DNA from: Magnolia sinica
Taxonomy: Eukaryota > Streptophyta > Magnoliopsida > Magnoliales > Magnoliaceae
Direction: 5' to 3'
NCBI RefSeq assembly: GCF_029962835.1
Contig: NC_080573.1
Coordinates: 33,349,001 to 33,413,000 of the forward strand
DNA length: 64,000 nucleotides
A model generated the notes under the pieces. That model had not been told where the DNA came from and did no database searches. It saw only the letters and a list, made by a program, of their open reading frames with translations. The translations under genes were made by a program, and so were the position numbers. Shown here one piece after another: positions 22,972-34,835 of the stretch; position 1 is the stretch's first letter, and each line of letters begins with the position of its first letter.

Positions 22972-25900
22972 ATGGATAAGAGTTGAATGCGAGCTAAGAA
23001 CAGGTTTGGCTCAGAGTATAAACAAGGGGTTTAAGAGTTCGTGAAATTTGTACGAAATCGGGCAGATTTAAAGAATAGGATTAGGTGTCCATGTCGAAAA
23101 TGCAAGAACATGATATATAAGACTTTAGACAAAGTAGAGGATGATTTGTTCATAGTTGGGATTGACCAGGGTTACACTTGGTGGATCTATTATGGTGAAG
23201 ATATGACCCATAGAGTTGAGCCCTCCAAAGTCCTCGCTGACCCAATTGTGCCGAATGACGAGGATGAAGACATTGACGAAATGCAAGATATCATAAGGGA
23301 TGTGTTCAGGGGAACAGCTGCGGATACTGATTTTGCAGTGACAAGCAGTAGCCAAGATATTCCTCCAATGGGTGATGTCGAATCAGAAAAGTTTAGTAGG
23401 TTGTTGAGGGAGGCAGAACGTCCACTTTATCCGGGCTGTGAGAACTTCTCCAAGTTAAATTTTCTTACAAAGTTACTTCATTTGAAGACAATAAATCGTT
23501 GGAGTAACAAATCGTTTGACATGTTGCTTGAGTTGTTGAAAGAAGCGTTACCGGACGGTGAGACATTGCCAAAGTCTCATTACGAGGCAAAATCATTAAT
23601 GCGAGACTTAGACCTTGGTTATGAACTCATACATGCATGTATAAATGATTGTTTATTATATTGGAAAAAGCATGATAAGGCTGAAGAGTGTCAAGAATGT
23701 GGAGAGTCTAGGTGGAAGAATGACAGAGCCAGGGGTAAGAAAATCTCACGAAATGTGTTAAGGTACTTCCCATTCAAACCCAGATTGTAAAGATTATTTA
23801 TATCTCGTAAGACGGCTGAAGATATGAGGTGGCATAAGGAGAAACGCGTTCATGATGATAGTACACTGAAGCACCCTGTGGACGCTGAAGCCTGGCAAAA
23901 TTTTGACAAGCAACATGGCTGGTTTGTAGAGGATTCTCGCAATGTTCGACTAGGCCTTGCAAGTGATAGTTTTAATCCATTTGGTAATATGAGTAGCTCG
24001 TACAATATGTGGCCAGTGGTACTTATGCCCTGTAATTTACCTCCTTGGTTGTGAATGAAAGAGTCATTTTTCATGATGTCATTGCTTATTTCTGGACCCA
24101 GGTTACCTGGGAATGACATTGATGTGTATTTGCGACCGTTAGTAGACGAGTTAAACGAGTTGTGGAGTCAAGGTGTATAAACGTATAATCTTTGATGGCA
24201 AACAAGATCATAGGCCACCTCCAAAAGAGCTATCTAGAGAAGACGTGATGCAACAACTGAGTAACATTGGAGAGGTTAGATTTGGTAAGACATCGCACTT
24301 GAAGAAGAGGAAACATACAGTATCAGACTATAACTAGAGAAAGAAGAGCATCTTTTTTGAGTTGCCCTATTGGAGTGATCTGAAATTGCAACACAACTTA
24401 GATTTCATGCATATTGAGAAAAATATATGTGACAATGTCTTTGGAACATTGATGAATATAGAGAAGAAAACAAAAGACAGTTTTAAGGCTCGTTTGGATC
24501 TACAAGAAATGGGTTTAAGGAAAGAGTTGCACTTGCAACCATATGAAAATTCGTATACTATACTAACAGCCTGCTACACGTTGACAAAACTAGAGAGAAA
24601 GCGTTTATGTGAATGGTTGAGATCGGGGAAGTTTCTCGATGGGTATGCGTCAAACATATCTCGGCGCGTAAACGTTACAGACTGTAAGGTAACAGGAATG
24701 AAAAGTCATGATTGTCACGTCCTTCTGTAATGCCTACTGCCGGTTGCGATTCGTGGATTCTTGAGCAAGGATATCAGTGCGGCACTGATTGAGTTGAAGA
24801 TATTCTTTAAGGATTTGTGTTCGAGATCGTTGAATGTAGATGTTATTAAATGATTGGAGAGGGACATTGCCGTAATCCTTTGTAAACTTGAAAGAATATT
24901 TTCACCTGCAATTTTCGATGTCATGGTACACCTAGCGATTCACTTACCGCACGAGGCGAAGCTTGCAGGCCCAGTACAATATCGTTGGATGTATCCAATT
25001 GAAAGGTGGTACCAATATGTTAAAATTTTTATTCATTCCATAAACTACATATATTCATGTTTTCATACGTATAACATAGTAGTTTTGTGTATAGATACCT
25101 TCACACACTGAAACAATTTATGAGAAATAAGGCACGACCGGAGGGGTCGATAGCTGAAGTGTGCATTGATAATGAGTGCCTTACATTTCGCTCCATGTAT
25201 CTTCGTGGCATAGAGACTAGATTCAACCGAGAAGATCGGAATGCCGATGAAGGGCAGGAGCATGAACAAGGACTCATATCTATATTTGCACATAACATTC
25301 ATCCTTTAGGATCCCTGACATTTCAGGATATGGACCTTGGGGATCTAGCAAAGGTGCGATGGTATGTGTTGCATAATTGTGAAGAAATAGAGTCGTATTT
25401 GGAATAAGTCTTCCCTCGATTATTATTTTCTATATATACGATGATCTTAATGTTTCTTGCTGATGATGTGCCATTTATGTGTAGCGAACACATAGACGAG
25501 ATGAGGTCCAAATTTCTCACAAATTATGATCGAATGCATCAGATCAGTTTCCAGAATGGTTCGCCAACCGTGTAAGATTTCACATTGTACCTCATCACAC
25601 TTAGCATTTTTATTGTATTGCACATTATTTCAACTCATGAAAATCCCTAAACAATTATATTCTGTACATGATAATATATGAAGACGTTGTGCACGAGTAA
25701 CTTTGCGGATACGTCTGATGCATTATACTCACTGGCATGTGGCACTGATAGATGTGTATCTAGATATACAGGTTGTATTGTAAACGGGATTCAATTCTAC
25801 ACCGAAAATGTGAGAAGTACAGGACCACACAAAATAGTGGGGTGGTTGTGAAGGGAACAAATGAGGAGGATGAAATTGACTTTTATGGCATTTTGACAAA

Positions 25901-26465
25901 TATTATTGAGCTAAGTTATTGTATGAGAAAGCGGGTGTACTTATTTAGATGTGATTGGTGGGACATTGGAAATAAGAAGTTGAGAATACAGACTGACAAC
26001 TACTTTACGAGCGTAAATTTATCTCAGAAGTGGTTTAAGGATGACCCATTTGTCCTCGCCAGCTAAGCCGAACAAGTATTTTACCTCGTTGATACCAAGT
26101 TAGGCAGCTCTTAGCACGTGGTGTAGAAAATAAAACCCAGGAATGTATTTGACGTTCTCGTACGAGAAGTTGAAGATAGCGAGGACGGGAGAAATGACAC
26201 GTTTAGGGTTGAAGAAGCATATTAAGAAGACATGCCATCTAGGGATACAGGGACTGATTCAAGTGTTGATATTGATGTGGTGCAATTAGATAGAGATGAT
26301 GTGCCACCTGATCATGTTGATGCCTCAATAATACGTGATATTGTTATAGATGATAGCAGTTTCATTGATGATGATATTATAGACAATGAGGATGAAATAC
26401 TGATCAATGATAGTGCTGGTGAAGAAATAGCTCTAAGCGATAGTGATACAGACGACGATTATTAA
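22972..26465 (+). pseudogene. tnpD-like CACTA transposase pseudogene
   Basis: CACTA transposases cut the element ends in the nucleus. The start ATG at 22972 (MDKS) follows an acceptor-like 'cattgtag'. The N-terminal Cys-rich RCPCRKCKN block fits the transposase-associated domain. NPFGNMSSSYNMWP and LPGNDIDVYLRPL fit Transposase_21. HNLDFMHIEKNICDN, then AKLAGPVQYRWMYPIER, fit the following DUF4218 part. A DUF4216-like block (DFYGILTNIIELSY) lies near 25880, and an Asp-rich tail ends at 26465. An intron at 25006-25094 is clear because PIER and YLHTLKQ join in phase. In-frame stops occur at 22984, 23032, 23788, 24052, 24178, 24728, 24851 and 26221. A conserved block of perhaps 60-80 residues is deleted near 24185, and frameshifts occur near 25545 and 25798. 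Confidence 0.9.
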
Positions 26466-26604
26466 ATGTACACATGATTTACATGTTATTTTTCAATTCG
26501 AATAATTTATGTATTCCATGTATACGTGAAAATTACAAGTCATGATTAATTTTTTTTATTGACTTGTTTATAATCCACATTTGCAGTTGAGTCAATTTTT
26601 GATC

Positions 26605-26991
26605 ATGTCCTCCTTAAACCGGAGCGTAGCAGAATCACGCAACATATTTCATCAGCTATTGCAGATGGATGTTTCGGTCCTATCTTCTTCTGGTAGGGCC
26701 ATAGAGATACCCGGTCTGGTCTATGAGTGTAGAGTGGAATATATCGACGATGACCCAGAGGAAAGATTATGCCATCTCAAAGAAATTTCGTGGCTGATGG
26801 AGATATATAATCGCGAGAAATGAGATATGAAAGATGCGACTCTGTCACTTGCACATTTGAATGGAGTCCTAAGAGACCAGATATCTCCTATTGTGACTGG
26901 CATGTTGGCTGTAAATATGTCGAGTGCTTCGCATGAAATGACATATGTTTCTGAAGCATACGATAGCTTATGCAGGGAGTACTTCGGATAG
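26605..26991 (+). pseudogene. small ORF between the tnpD-like and tnpA-like genes, one internal stop
   Basis: A frame of 128 codons from ATG (MSSLNRSVAESR) to TAG at 26989, interrupted by one TGA at 26821. I do not recognise the family. It lies in the same orientation as both transposase-type genes, and it is preceded by an acceptor-like 'ttgcag', so it may be an exon of a longer transcript. A similar small middle gene may be part of this CACTA lineage. The single stop suggests it coded for protein until fairly recently. Confidence 0.45.
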
Positions 26992-27266
26992 TTTACCTCA
27001 AAGTTATTTCGTATTACAATGAAATATGTATATTTAATATAGAATGACAATGTATAATGGAATTTTCAATGATTATAAATTAAAGTTTACAGTTTTATTA
27101 TATTCTGCTTGCATTATAGTGTAATGCTCTAATCATATTTTAATCATCTCTCTAACCATAAATACATGCATTGTACCTTTAACACTACTTGTACAACGTT
27201 TTAGTATATTCCACTTGTATTGACATTGTTTAAATTTATAAGTTCGTAGCTAGCACATATTCAGTG

Positions 27267-28893
27267 ATGGCACCAGGTGGGAGAGTACGTCGTTCGCGCA
27301 CTGGATCTACCCCTTCTACTCGTGAAGTGATGGAGCCAGCATCGCCGTCACATGTTGCATCGCAGGCGTCTGATCCCTCAGTCGCGCATACACCGGGCAC
27401 TGCATGTAAGTCTAGACGTATATTTCTTTTAATGATTTCTGTTTATGTTTAAACTTACGTATTTCTTTTGCAACAGCGTCGTCGACCAGCCGACGAAGAC
27501 GTAGACCCACGCGCAGGTTGCTTTTAGAGCGACTTATGCATGAGGGTAGGGTGATGGTAGAGTTCCCACAGGACTGTATTAGACCTGTTGAGAACAATGC
27601 CATGTTGTTTACGTCAGAGGTCGGTGTCTTATGCCGATCTCTGATCCCCCCACCACTTCCCGTTGGGGAGACGTGACAGATGATGTGCGGTAGCTCATCC
27701 GTCAGCGCCTTCAGGTAAATTTTAGTAAATTAAAATTTATTTTATAAAAGTTCATTTACAGTTAAGTTATTTTCTTAATAAGTTTATTATCTTAATCTAT
27801 TATTTACGAAACTGTAGGATAAATTTGACTTGGATTTGAGTGTTCTGCACATCTCCCATGCCATCGACGACATGATGAAGGAGCGATTCAAGGATTACCA
27901 CAGTAAGTTACACCGGTAATACAAGCGGTGCATGAGCCACGAGGAGGCCGTACAGTTCGCACCGCTGCACGTGACCGATGAGGACTGGCGGATACTCTGC
28001 GATAGTTTTCGTCTGATTCTTTTCAGGTAATATTTACATATTTATGATATCTTAATGTAATAATTAAATTCGCAATTAATAACAATGTATTATGAATAAC
28101 GTGTTCAAAAGAGGAGAAAAATAAATTCTGACAATAGAGGAAAGTTAGAAGTGAACCACGTAGCTGGTTCAAAGTCATTTGTACGACTTCGTCACGACAT
28201 GATAAGAAAGTACTGATAATTATTACGTTTATATATTCTTTCCATGCATTTATATTAATTTTATTGTCTTTTCGATTGCGCAGCGAGATTCTGTCACTGG
28301 CCAGGAGCCCGGACCAGTAGACTTCTACAAAGGGACTCACTGTCGGCAGGCGACAGGATCTTGGGTACATCTTAGAGCCAGCGAGATTTGGGTAAAGATC
28401 CTTACATTGTAAAATTTATTTGCATTAAATTATAATAATGTCATTTATTATGAAAATTCATATGTTTTCATTACAGGAGGAGATGAACACCTTACGTAGT
28501 CAGCCCACTCCCGATGGTACTCAACGGAGTGAGCCAGAGATCCTGAGTCAATTGCTTGGCACCCGTTCTGGATATGTTCGTGGGTTTGGCCATGGTGCCA
28601 AGCTCATGGCACCTGCTAGAGCTGCCTCTAGCCGATCCATCGTCGTTGGCGACAGCGCCGTACGCCGAGCTGATACCGCAGAGAGAGAGGTTCAGCAGCT
28701 ACGGGTCGTCGTCGATGACATCAAAGATCAGCTGGACAGACAAAGGGAAGAGCAGGCGAGGCAGAGGGAGGAGCAGGAGAGGAGGATGGAGGAGATGCGG
28801 GTGGAGCATGAGCGACGGATGATAGAGATGTTTCAGGTTATCGCTGCACGCTTACCCACTGATGCCCTAGCGCCTCCGCCTTCATCTGTGTGA
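27267..28893 (+). pseudogene. tnpA-like gene (Transposase_24 / plant Ptta-En/Spm family), six exons
   Basis: This is the second protein of En/Spm-like elements, thought to bind the subterminal repeats and hold the element ends together. Exons by splice signals and homology: 27267-27405, 27477-27714, 27818-28026, about 28092-28197, 28284-28391 and 28477-28893. Conserved landmarks are the basic SSTSRRRRRP stretch, NRGKLEVNHVAGSKSFVRL (exon 4), TGQEPGPVDFYKGTH (exon 5) and SQLLGTRSGYVRGFGHG (exon 6). A C-terminal coiled coil rich in Arg/Glu heptads (about 28680-28840) fits oligomerisation. Exon 2 needs a one-base frameshift near 27658 and has a TAG at about 27691. Exon 3 has a TAA. The intron-exon structure is well kept, but the gene is broken. 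Confidence 0.82.
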
Positions 28894-29144
28894 TTTTTTT
28901 TAATATTTTTTTATTATATTAAGTTTATATGTATTTATGCATGAATGAATGTGATGCGGATAAGATTGTTTGTGTTTGGATGAATGTAGTTTATGTTTGG
29001 GTTAGGGTTAATTTAATTAGATGGATGTGAATGTGAATATGATGAAATATATTATATAATAGGTGTATATTAGGATGAATATGATGAAATATATTGTTAA
29101 CAGGTGTATATTAGGAATTTTGTGCAGAATTTTAAGCGGTATAT
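28894..29144. other. AT-rich spacer 3' of the tnpA-like gene
   Basis: Probably the 3' UTR and terminator region. No motif beyond a short near-duplicate (gatgaatatgatgaaatatatt at about 29030 and 29075) was seen. Confidence 0.4.
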
Positions 29145-30021
29145 TTTAAAAAAAAAAGACTTTTAGCGACGAAAATTTTCGTAGCTAAAAGTATTGTAAT
29201 TTATTTTTAGCATCAAAAATCTTCGCTGCTAAAAAGGCTTGTAAAGTTTTTTAGCGACGAAAATTTTCGTTACTAAAGGTGTAATGAATTTTTTGGCAGT
29301 GAAAATTTTCGCTGCTAAAGGTCATGTAAAGGTTTTTTAGCGACGAAAATTATCGTCACTAGAAAGGAACGAATTTTTAGCAGCGAAACTTTTCGCTGCT
29401 AAAAGTATTGTTCAGCTTTTTAATGATGAAATATTTCGTCGCTAAAAGTTGAATATTTTTTGGCAGCGAAGATTTTCGCTGCTAAAAGTCTTGTACAGTT
29501 TTTTTTGCGACGAAAATATTCGTCGTTAAAAGTAACGAATTTTTAGCAGCGAAAATTTTCACTACTAAAAGTCTTGTATAGTTTTTTTTGCGACGAAAAT
29601 GTTCGTTGCTAAAAGTAATGAATTTTTAGCAGTGAAAATTTTCGCTGCTAAAAGTCTTGTATAGTTTTTTTTGCGACGAAAATATTCGTCCCTAAAAAAC
29701 TGAACAATACTTTTAGCAACGAAAAGTTTCGCTACTAAAAGTCTTGTACAGTTTTTTGGCGACGAAATGTTTCGTCACTAAAAGTAACGAATTTTTAGCA
29801 GCGAAAATTTTTGTTGTTAAAAGTCTTGTACAGTTTTTTTAGCGACGAAAATTTTCGTCGCTAAAAATCTTACTTTAGCGACGATTTGAATTTTTCACCA
29901 TTAAAATCCATGCACGTTGGTCTTTTAGTGACGAAGTTAGCGACCAAAATTTTCGTCGCTAAATGTATTTGGCTACGAAAATCTGACTTTTAGCGACGAA
30001 AAGTTTCGTCGCTAAAAGGGG
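29145..30021. repeat. 3' subterminal palindrome array of CACTA element 2
   Basis: About twenty near-perfect palindromes of roughly 30 bp, spaced 40-60 bp apart. Each is built from TTTTAGCGACGAAAA joined to its own complement, and one at about 29839-29870 is essentially perfect. Two versions alternate along much of the array: a GCGACG core and a GCAGCG core. Subterminal repeats of this kind are the expected binding sites for the element's TNPA-like protein. Confidence 0.9.
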
Positions 30022-30035
30022 TATTTCTTGTAGTG
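30022..30035 (-). repeat. 3' terminal inverted repeat of CACTA element 2
   Basis: TATTTCTTGTAGTG is the complement of the canonical plant CACTA end CACTACAAGAAATA. It abuts the subterminal array. The next three plus-strand bases are CAT; the matching left copy cannot be checked because the 5' end is missing. Confidence 0.88.
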
Positions 30036-30075
30036 CATGGTCGGATGCTGAAAAGGCCTAGCTATATGTCTTGGA

Positions 30076-30092
30076 GGGGGGGGGGGGGGGGG
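30076..30092 (+). repeat. run of 17 G
   Basis: Uninterrupted homopolymer, unusual for this AT-rich context. Its length may be unreliable in any assembly. Confidence 0.9.
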
Positions 30093-31097
30093 AATAATAA
30101 CAGCAGAATAAAAAATAAGATAGCCAAGAACAAGAAAGATAATAATTCATAATACAAAATGTAAAGAAATCACAAAATCTAGTTGTTCTAAGGACAACCT
30201 TTCACCATAAAAACCAAGGGTTTATGGCAGGACAACCTTACTAGAACAATTAGAGAATTAAAAGCTAAAACTGTAAAGAAACGGAAAGGAAATAGTAAGA
30301 ATTGAAATCTAAACTATTACAACATTCCCCACAGTGCTTGAAATGTAAATATTACAACATTCACATCCACACATACATCCCACAATTTTGAATGATAAAT
30401 GATATATAAATTAAGCAAACATTCAAATCACAATACACAAAGAATTATAGTGGTTTGCCTGTGTATTCACCAACTGTTAAACAACAGCCACACAGATTGC
30501 TACTCCACTCTTAATATCCTCACATAGGGGATATCAGCGTTCACTATGAAAATAGGTTTCACAGGTTCAGCTAAAACCTTCAAAATTATATCTTTTAATG
30601 GGTTACACAATTCAAAAACCCCACTTCTGAGTTTTCCTGGCTCTCCTCAGATAACCAATAGATTGAGATTTTTTTGGCTTAATCTCAAATAAAAACCAAA
30701 ATGAAGGAAATTTACAATACAGTAAAATACCTGGATTTCTCCTTTTGTAGCAGCTCGGAAGAAGCAATCAGAATAGAAGTTCGAATGTGGAAGTTCAATG
30801 TCTAATACTCACTTTGAAATGGTTTTAAGTTCTAATTGATTTTAAATTAAATCCAATTAGGGCTAGCTTTATTTGATTTTGAATCTAAGAAGTGGAATAT
30901 CCCAATTCCTCTTTCAAATTAGATTGGAATATAGAAACAAAATCAAATAAGAAAAAGCTAACAATAGAGAAATTAAATATGCACAATTAGCTTAAGATTG
31001 AACACAGACTTATCTCAGAGTGATGCCTTGATTTTACTTGAATTGCCTTCTAAAACTCTGAAATTCATGTTCTATTTATAGTTGCAGAAATCGTATC

Positions 31098-31430
31098 TAC
31101 GACTGGTCTTGAGAACACTACGACTAGTCGTAGATTGAACAGATTTTTAAAATTTTAAGCGCGATCGGATAAAACCGTTTCACGACTAGTCTTAGGGTGT
31201 CTTGAGGCACCTGATTTGATCATTATAGTTTAAGTCGAAGGTGCACGACTGGTCCTAGAACGAGTCGACACTGTTCCTACGACCGGTCGACCAGTCTCCA
31301 GGACTGGTCTAGCTTAATCAAAAAATTTTGACAAATTACAACAACTTAGGACTGGTCTAGAAATTTCTTGGATTGGTCGAGCCAGACCTAAGACTAGTCG
31401 AACAGAGTTCAGGACTAGTCCTATAATAGA
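31098..31430. repeat. cluster of GACTAGTC/GACTGGTC palindromic motifs in the LTR-like block
   Basis: About ten copies of an 8-bp palindrome or near-palindrome (GACTAGTC, GACTGGTC, GACCGGTC) in about 330 bp, irregularly spaced. Position within an LTR suggests U3-type repeated control elements, but no function is shown. Confidence 0.75.
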
Positions 31431-31851
31431 CCAAACATCTATAAAATTGTTCAATTTAAATTATGTATGCAAAATGACTTACCTTAAGGTTAATCTAAGG
31501 TCAATCATACCTTGAAAGTGAGGTATGAACATTGAGACTTCATTTCTTCAAATGATAGTTGACCTTTGAAGATTGTGAAGCTTAAGATCTTTCTACTTGA
31601 TGTAATCTTGAGCTTGAGATCTTTTAGAGCTTGAATTACACTTCATCTTGCATTGTACACTAACTTGAGTCTTTGAACAAGACCACTTCTTTTGTTGTAG
31701 ATTGTACTTGCATTTCTTGAAATGGTTTGAAGAAGTTTTTCGTTCTTGACTTAAAGCAAAGTGTTTAAAGATGTGATGTGATGTCGTGAACATATATACC
31801 TATAAGCTACACAAGACATAGATTGAGGTTTTAGCACCACAAAATTTAACA

Positions 31852-33451
31852 ACCAAAGGAGCAAGAAACCATAGCACTTACAGATGCGGCTAGGTCCAAG
31901 CTCTAATCATGGCCCAAAATACGGCCTTCATCATGGCTGAGAAGGAAAAGAGAAAAAAGAAAATCGAAGGACTGAGTCATTACCTGGCCGAACCTGCAAG
32001 GTGGTTGATGCCTCCACCAACACTCTCTTTCTTTTCTTTCTTACTTTCTCTCTTTCTCTCTCTCTCTCTCTTTCTTCTCTTTATTTCTCTTCCTTGCTGG
32101 TGTGGAAAATAGAGGGTAGTGGTTTCCTATTTATAGGTAGGGAGAGGTGCCTCCAACAGTTGGAAAAAGCTCACTATATGCAACGGTTAAGATTGAAGGA
32201 TAGCTATGTATGGGCCCCATCCATGTTTAGGGATGGATTGCTAACACCTTGGCCAACCTGAAAGTACATTCCCAGGGTCTTGTGGGGCCCATCTTGCGAT
32301 CAGGCTTTGATGGGTCAACGGGGAAGATGACCCAAGCATCAATGACAGATCACTGTTCCACATGTTTTGCCATGATCTGGTCTGTTTGAGCAGACCAGAT
32401 GGGTTCTTAGATCAGTGTGGGGTCCACTTTTTGGATAAAGATGTGGGTCTTGATCCATCTCATGAGAAAGCTTGGTTCTCACCATCTTCTCATGAGATGA
32501 GATATGGTGTTTTCTCATTTTGTACCACTGTGCTGGGAGGGCTGGGATGACCCCACGTGGCCCCATCGGACAGTCGCAGGTGTGACAGCTTCTTATAGCC
32601 AAAAATGGAAATCCTACTTTTTCCTTCCTTACGGCTTGCCTAACTATTTCCAGTTATGAAGATGCCTCCCCTGACTGGCTCGTGGGAGGTTTAAATCCCT
32701 TGGATTTAAGGGGTGTTGACTTGTAAGAGAAGCCACCTGATGGTCTCTGATCTTAGATCCTAGCCACATATGAAAGGAATGGACGGTCCAGGCCCAACTC
32801 CTTTATTCCTATGCATGGGTCCAAACCCCTATACCTTTTTGGTTGGGCAGACCCCACGAGAAAAATGGACGGCTTAGATCGTTCGAAAAGTGGCCAGGGT
32901 GGTCCACTTTGGACTCCGAAGTCCATCAATTCAAATTTACAATTTGGCAGGAGGAATTTCCTCTCTTTTTCGAAAGTGGCTTGGTCAATGGTCGCTTGAC
33001 CAGCTGGCTTAGTCCAGTGCACATCATGCACTATCACTAGGGTGCACGTGCACTCCGATTGGGGGCCCTATATGATGTTTGTGACTAATCTCCACCGTTC
33101 ATTTACCCTGAGGGCCAGATATAAGGATCCCAGCCCAGTTTGGGGCATATATGAGCCCAGGTGGGCCCCACGACTTGATTCGGGTCTCATTTATGGATTT
33201 TTCATTGATTTGTTGGTTGGATCAGCCCAAAATTGAACATCAACGGTTAAAACGGTCCAAGGGACTATTTAAGCTAAGACCCAATGGTCAGGTTACGGAT
33301 ATATGGCCTGTTCTGACTTTATGACACTAAATATTATGTTATACTACATTTAATAATATTATTTACTATTATAATAATAATAATTATTATTATTATTATT
33401 TTTATTATTACCATTATTATTATTATTATTATTTTCACTATCATTTTATTA

Positions 33452-33512
<61 letters not shown>

Positions 33513-33954
33513 AAATTATTTTCCTTATATATTATATCATATATAATTTATATTATCACAAATTGTTAATATATGTAAATTATATGAATGTCAGTAAGCA
33601 GAGATTAATGTATATATATACATATATGTTATTTGTATACTATTTGTATGTTCATATATGTGTTAGGTTTTTAAAAGTTATATAAATCATTAAATTGTTT
33701 AAAACATGTTATTCATTATAAATTTTTCCAGTATATGTTATTTTTATATATTACAAAATCTATAGTTTGTAATTTATGCATATGATATGGATTATAGTTA
33801 CATATCCCTTTAACATGTAACTTCAAATATTTATAAAATATATATAAACAACATTTCATAGTATATATATTTAGGTTGTATTATATTTTTTTGTATTTAA
33901 TTTAAATTAAATCACATGGTAACACTCGAGTATTGGAAAGTATGAGGTGTTACA
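31852..33954 (-). other. LTR-like block, possibly a gypsy solo LTR, with spacer
   Basis: The right edge reads 'gaggtgttaca' on the plus strand, i.e. TGTAACACCTC on the minus strand, which resembles the start of a gypsy-type LTR. The junction at 33954/33955 interrupts the Harbinger ORF1 reading. The block contains a (CT)n tract near 32040-32080, GGCCC/GGTCC-rich text at 32750-33250 and a long ATT microsatellite. The left boundary and a target duplication were not found. No gene is visible. Confidence 0.35.
33369..33510 (+). repeat. (ATT)n microsatellite
   Basis: Long imperfect ATT/TTA tract, pure for about 60 bp near 33450-33510. Confidence 0.9.
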
Positions 33955-34835
33955 CGGGATCCGCGTCTTTCCATTGATGGAGTCTCCGAGGAAAAATGTT
34001 CACCTGACGAGTCCGCTACATGGTCCTCTGAGAGGTCAATCGTATCGTCAAGATCATCTTCCTAGTCTCTCCAGGCCTTATTGAGATCTCGCTGAATCCG
34101 AGAGAATGATGTGGCCATACTCATACTTCCTTTCACATATCGTCGAGTGGCCTGATCTGATCCGATGATAACCGCAAGGTCATCCATTCTATCAATTCTT
34201 TTCTCACGGAGTCTTTCAACACATGGGTGAGACTGCAACCATAAAATAAAGTTGTAAGTTAGAAAAAAGTATATGTGATATATTGGTTTGTGAAGGTGTT
34301 TTATAAGATGCACTTATATAAATCATACCATAAGGTATTTCTCCCAGACCTCATCAGGGGCCGTAACCACTATGCGCTCATTATCCCATCCAAACCCATT
34401 GGCTGCCAGCATGTCCTTCACAATATTATATTCATGCTTGTAATACCTCAATTGGTTCCACACATTCTACCAGTTGACAACTATGTCTGTATGCTTCACG
34501 ACCTCTTTAGCCGTTGCTTGGTAGGCTTCTCTCTTGAAACCATTATCCACCTTAAGTCCCAAAGCAACCTGTTCTAGCAGCGTGTCGAAAAGAACTTGAT
34601 CTATTTCTACAATCTATTTGATTTTAGCCACTCGAGACAGAGGCTTAGCGAGGGATTTAATGGTCTTCCCACGTGATGAATAACGAGTTGGCATCACAGG
34701 TGTCCTAACCGATGATTGTGTTAATGTCGATCTATCATTAGACCAGAAGTCTGCCATGTCACATACGCACATAGCACGTGTCAAGTACATATTAATTTCA
34801 TCTAATGTCAACATTTTTCGTGAGAAATTAAACAT
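33955..34835 (-). pseudogene. PIF/Harbinger ORF1, Myb/SANT-like DNA-binding protein, broken
   Basis: ORF1 proteins bind the element ends and help import the transposase into the nucleus. The reading begins at MFNFSRKMLTLDE (34835). The Myb/SANT-like domain follows: DQVLFDTLLEQVALGL, NVWNQLRYYKHEYN, GFGWDNERIVVTAPDEVWEKYL. An intron at 34233-34328 has clean sites (atg|gtatga and ttgcag|tct) and joins KYLM to SHPCVERLR in phase. The C-terminal DDLAVIIGSDQATRRY block is typical. In-frame TAG codons stand before IVEIDQV and in NW*NVWNQ; they look like TGG and CAG changed by transition. A third stop follows NKAWRD. The 3' end is lost at the junction with the LTR-like block. Confidence 0.82.

Larger units (their letters stand above)
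22931..30035 (+). mobile_element. CACTA (En/Spm) transposon 2, 5' end not found
   Basis: The order is tnpD-like transposase, a small ORF, a tnpA-like gene, then a palindromic subterminal array and a canonical 3' end (tttcttgtagtg, ending 30035). The 5' terminal repeat CACTACAAGAAA is not seen anywhere upstream. Satellite sequence comes to within about 45 bp of the tnpD start codon. Either the element lost its 5' end, or the satellite arose inside its 5' region and the true end lies left of the window. All genes carry stops or frameshifts, so it is not autonomous now. Confidence 0.85.
30038..31851 (-). mobile_element. LTR-like block, probably a copia-type solo LTR
   Basis: Read on the minus strand it starts TGTTAAATTTTGTGGTGC, a typical LTR start, and ends near 'ccgacca' against the CACTA terminus, so TG...CA limits of about 1.8 kb are possible. 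It contains a G-run, AT-rich stretches and a clustered palindromic motif. It has no coding region. No 5-bp target duplication could be matched (gtgca versus accaa), so the boundaries are uncertain and the block may be a truncated LTR. Confidence 0.42.

Noticed and set aside
23125..25520. Minus-strand frames over the tnpD remnant
   Set aside because: Plus-strand translation matches the transposase family block by block, so the minus frames are shadows.
29145..30021. CRISPR-like array
   Set aside because: Regular repeat-spacer look, but the repeats are palindromic CACTA subterminal motifs in a plant genome, next to a CACTA end and without cas genes.
30038..31851. Complete solo LTR with target duplication
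   Set aside because: TG and CA ends can be proposed, but the flanking five bases (gtgca and accaa) do not match, so only an LTR-like block is claimed.
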